Shown here in pieces: positions 61,401-64,000 of a DNA stretch of 64,000 nt (its first letter is position 1; the number at the start of each line of letters is the position of its first letter). Under the pieces are notes generated by a model. The model was given only the letters and a program-made list of their open reading frames with translations. It searched no databases and was not told the origin of the DNA. This stretch comes from Varroa destructor. Its lineage: Eukaryota > Arthropoda > Arachnida > Mesostigmata > Varroidae. The DNA lies in the NCBI RefSeq assembly GCF_002443255.2, contig NW_019211459.1, positions 20,753,540 through 20,817,539 of the forward strand, given 5' to 3'. Made by a program: the position numbers and the translations under genes.

Positions 61401-64000
61401 TATATTGTTTTCTATTTTCATATTTTGGTGGTACTGTTCAAACGCTGTGACCAGGATAGTAAAGGGGAAAAACGGGGGTCGGTAGCACAAGTAGCATCTA
61501 GCGTGAGTAGTTGGTCCTTGGCGAAAGTGGTGATTGCACTGGTAATTTTCGGTATATAGGTTGATATTTATTCGTAGTGCTGGGAAAAAGTAATTCAATA
61601 CAAACTGGTAAAAAAATTTGATGCTTTTATTGAATTATTCTGTGCCCTGACGAGCTGCATAAACAGTCTCCGAAGGCCGAACAATGTTTCCCGCTATAAC
61701 ATGGAATCGTTATACTGTACCATATATTTCATGATTTTCTATTGACTTCCTGAAGATTCGCAACCCTGTCGTCTCCGGAAACATGTTAGAATTCGACCCC
61801 TCAGGTTTAACATCCGAGCTCGATCTACGTTCGAACGGTTATTAATTTGCCGCTAAAAATTTAGTAGTAGAAGAAAATTCATCTTATGCGGAACGGATGA
61901 AGGCGAAGTAAGACCAAAAGATGATCACATATAACGACAATTATTACAAATAACTTCAACTATATCGTCGTAAGAGATCAACGTCGACAATCAGAAGAGA
62001 TTCTTTTTCATTCAATATGTATACACAAATTCATTTACATACAAACACAATTATCTGTTTGCGTCAATATGCAACAATTAAGAGCTCCCAGATATATAGT
62101 GAAGAATAATGGCCTCTCGGCAGTCTGGTTATCTTCCTTTTGCATCTGTTAAGGCAGTAAAGAACTAAAATATAGTAAAAAATTGAATTATTTTTTTTGT
62201 TCATGTAAAAGCGTCTACACTGTCAGGCTACTCCTTTCATCCTGCGTATACATAAGTGTATGTGTATCTACCTATATAGATAATACTATATCGTACCCAC
62301 ACCTTTTTCGTATTTTATATATATCAAAAGACGTAAATTACTAACTCTAATTTTCCGTTACCAACAAACAGTACCGTCGACTCGCTCGTGAGAAATCCGC
62401 CCATCACAGCCATTTACCCATCCTCAAGATTGAACTGCGAAAGAAAATTGCAGCGCATGTCTTCTACACCTTTTATGAAAAACGCAATATTCATCTCAGT
62501 GTTGTATAATAACGAGAATCTCATCATAGCCGACCTATTCTTGGATAAACTGATTTATTAAAGTAGACGAAACGCATTTGATAAACGTTACTACTTCCAG
62601 ACGACTCAGTTTCTATTTATGTCTCATCACATCTTGCTGTTCAAGCTAGCTTACAAGTAGGTAATACGTTTGAACGGGACATGTTTCATGGCTTTCATTG
62701 GCATAAAATTGTATATGTGTATCAGATGGAAGGATACCGCTTGTCGACACGATTGTTCTCATTATGGTTACTAGGTATTGCCGTTCCAGAAATGAGGTAT
62801 TAGGTAGTTTGCAATGAGGATGACGAAATCCATTCGGTTTCGTTGGTTACTTTTAAAAGAAGATTTCGCAAGATTGATTGTTCACCGGCAGACAGCTAAC
62901 GGGAACCGTTACCTGAAGACAAACAGTCAAACGTCGACCTGTAGAATTAGGATTAATCTTAGGCGATTGTGGTATCATTCGCCTTAAAGGAGCTATAAAA
63001 AACGCACAGGAGTCGAAAAAGGCTGCATCGACACGTATCGCCGCTTAACGCTTGATGGCGATGACCTAAGCAAAACACCAAACGCGTCGTTGTGGAAGCC
63101 TCGTAACATACGTTCATACACAGAACCCAATCAAACAAGATAGCACGGCTGTGAATGTATGCTGAAAAAGCGTTTGCGTCTTGCATTACTGCAAATATTT
63201 GGTTATATCGTACTATATTAGCGTTTAGGTATTTTCTGTATGTCAACCTGTAGTCAGTTCCAAAGTACGTTGAAGTGGACAGACTTCTGGTTCTCGGAGT
63301 CGCATGGATACGTTTTCAGAAAGCAATTAGCTCGTTATGCGACGAAATCAACCCTATATATTTCTCCACATGTCTACCTGAGGAATCTGTAGATAATACG
63401 CAGCATAGGTTCCATATACGAGGCACAGACGTATTCTAGCTAACTATTGAGGAGAATTGTGTCTTAAATAAACGGAAGAATATCTGCATGATGCATCTTT
63501 CTATACCTTGTCAGAAATTGGCTCCCTATTAGATCTTATTCTTTCTCAAAATATCGATTGTACATGATGACTGAATTGATATCGGAAAGGTCGCATTTCA
63601 ATTTTGCCTTACCTAAAAAAGAAACAAACATTAATACATTTATAAAGATAATTATCGGTTAATTTTATCCAAATTATTCTTTTCGTAGCAACAATCTCGA
63701 AATGTCTCATGAGGATCTTTTAAGGGATGCATTGTGAAGTTGATTAAAGGTTTTCAGTTACTTTTTTTTTTCGACAAGAGTCGTGCGAAACATATAGAAT
63801 CGGTGATTATGTAAGTGTGTAACTGTGTTTCCGCCTTTAAGATTAAATGTCATTGAAGAACCATTAAAGTACTGATCATCGCGAAGTGGTTTGACAAACT
63901 CAAATCAAATCGAATTAGTACAGTTTAAGCAGTCAGACGTAATAAAAAGTTGTTAAAAGTCTTGCATCTCCCACCGGAAACACAATCGCAACAAGACTTA
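55480..64000. other. No supportable gene
   Basis: I read both strands and found only chance-length frames, simple repeats (for example the AT run at 59840-59853) and the hairpin at 60.1 kb. No exon with paired splice sites and a recognisable product was seen. It is probably intergenic or intronic. Confidence 0.5.
60082..60110. other. Perfect 10-bp inverted repeat (hairpin)
   Basis: GACAAAGCTC at 60082-60091 and its exact complement GAGCTTTGTC at 60101-60110, separated by 9 nt. No T run follows, and it is not next to a recognised gene. Confidence 0.85.

Noticed and set aside
1..64000. Canonical tRNA, rRNA, CRISPR arrays, bacterial promoters or operons
   Set aside because: None seen. Sequence organisation is that of a eukaryotic nuclear genome, and tRNA-like elements fail to fold as intact tRNAs.

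Overview
This window is arthropod-like nuclear eukaryotic DNA, possibly from a mite or other chelicerate (low confidence). It is AT-rich (about 60%) and gene-poor. Short GC-richer exons are separated by multi-kilobase introns. It carries (AT)n, A and T homopolymers, tRNA-derived SINE-like heads and a decayed R1-clade non-LTR retrotransposon. There are no operons, ribosome-binding sites or other prokaryotic gene organisation. Most long reading frames are chance: at this composition several frames of 100-130 codons are expected in 64 kb, so ORF length alone was not used as evidence.

The best-supported gene is an SLC7A14-like amino-acid transporter (cationic amino acid transporter family) on the minus strand. 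Three exons lie at 18999-18886, 13239-13206 and 8557-8438. Their splice phases fit exactly, and joined they read from the N-terminal tail into the first membrane segments (LKRCLTTWDL, then SLGVGSCCGTGMY, then AGPGVIFSF...ASLLSG). The first coding exon (upstream, above 19.0 kb) was not found. The rest of the transporter must lie beyond position 1. The introns are about 5.6 kb, 4.6 kb and more than 8.4 kb.

Region by region: 0.6-4.6 kb has weak plus-strand exon-like segments ending near an AATAAA. 1-19 kb is covered by the transporter and its introns, with a SINE-like relic at 12.5 kb, an antisense exon-like segment at 12.1 kb and a phase-compatible 84-nt exon-like segment at 15.8 kb. 19-26 kb is mostly unassigned, with GC islands at 19.8 and 22.7 kb and a tRNA-like head at 25.7 kb. 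At 26.6-26.8 kb there is a good candidate for the last exon of a second minus-strand gene (Ser/Pro-rich C-terminus), followed by a 48-49 bp tandem repeat at 27.0 kb. 28-36.8 kb holds scattered single exon candidates. 37.9-39.9 kb is the R1-type relic, which keeps endonuclease, early reverse-transcriptase and C-terminal Cys/His remnants but has lost the catalytic palm. 40.7-47 kb and 53-55.4 kb hold further exon-like or GC-rich segments of unknown nature. 55.4-64 kb shows nothing I can support apart from a hairpin at 60.1 kb and simple repeats.

Only the transporter exons and the R1 relic rest on recognisable homology. All other coding calls rest on splice signals, an open frame and composition, and their confidences are low accordingly.
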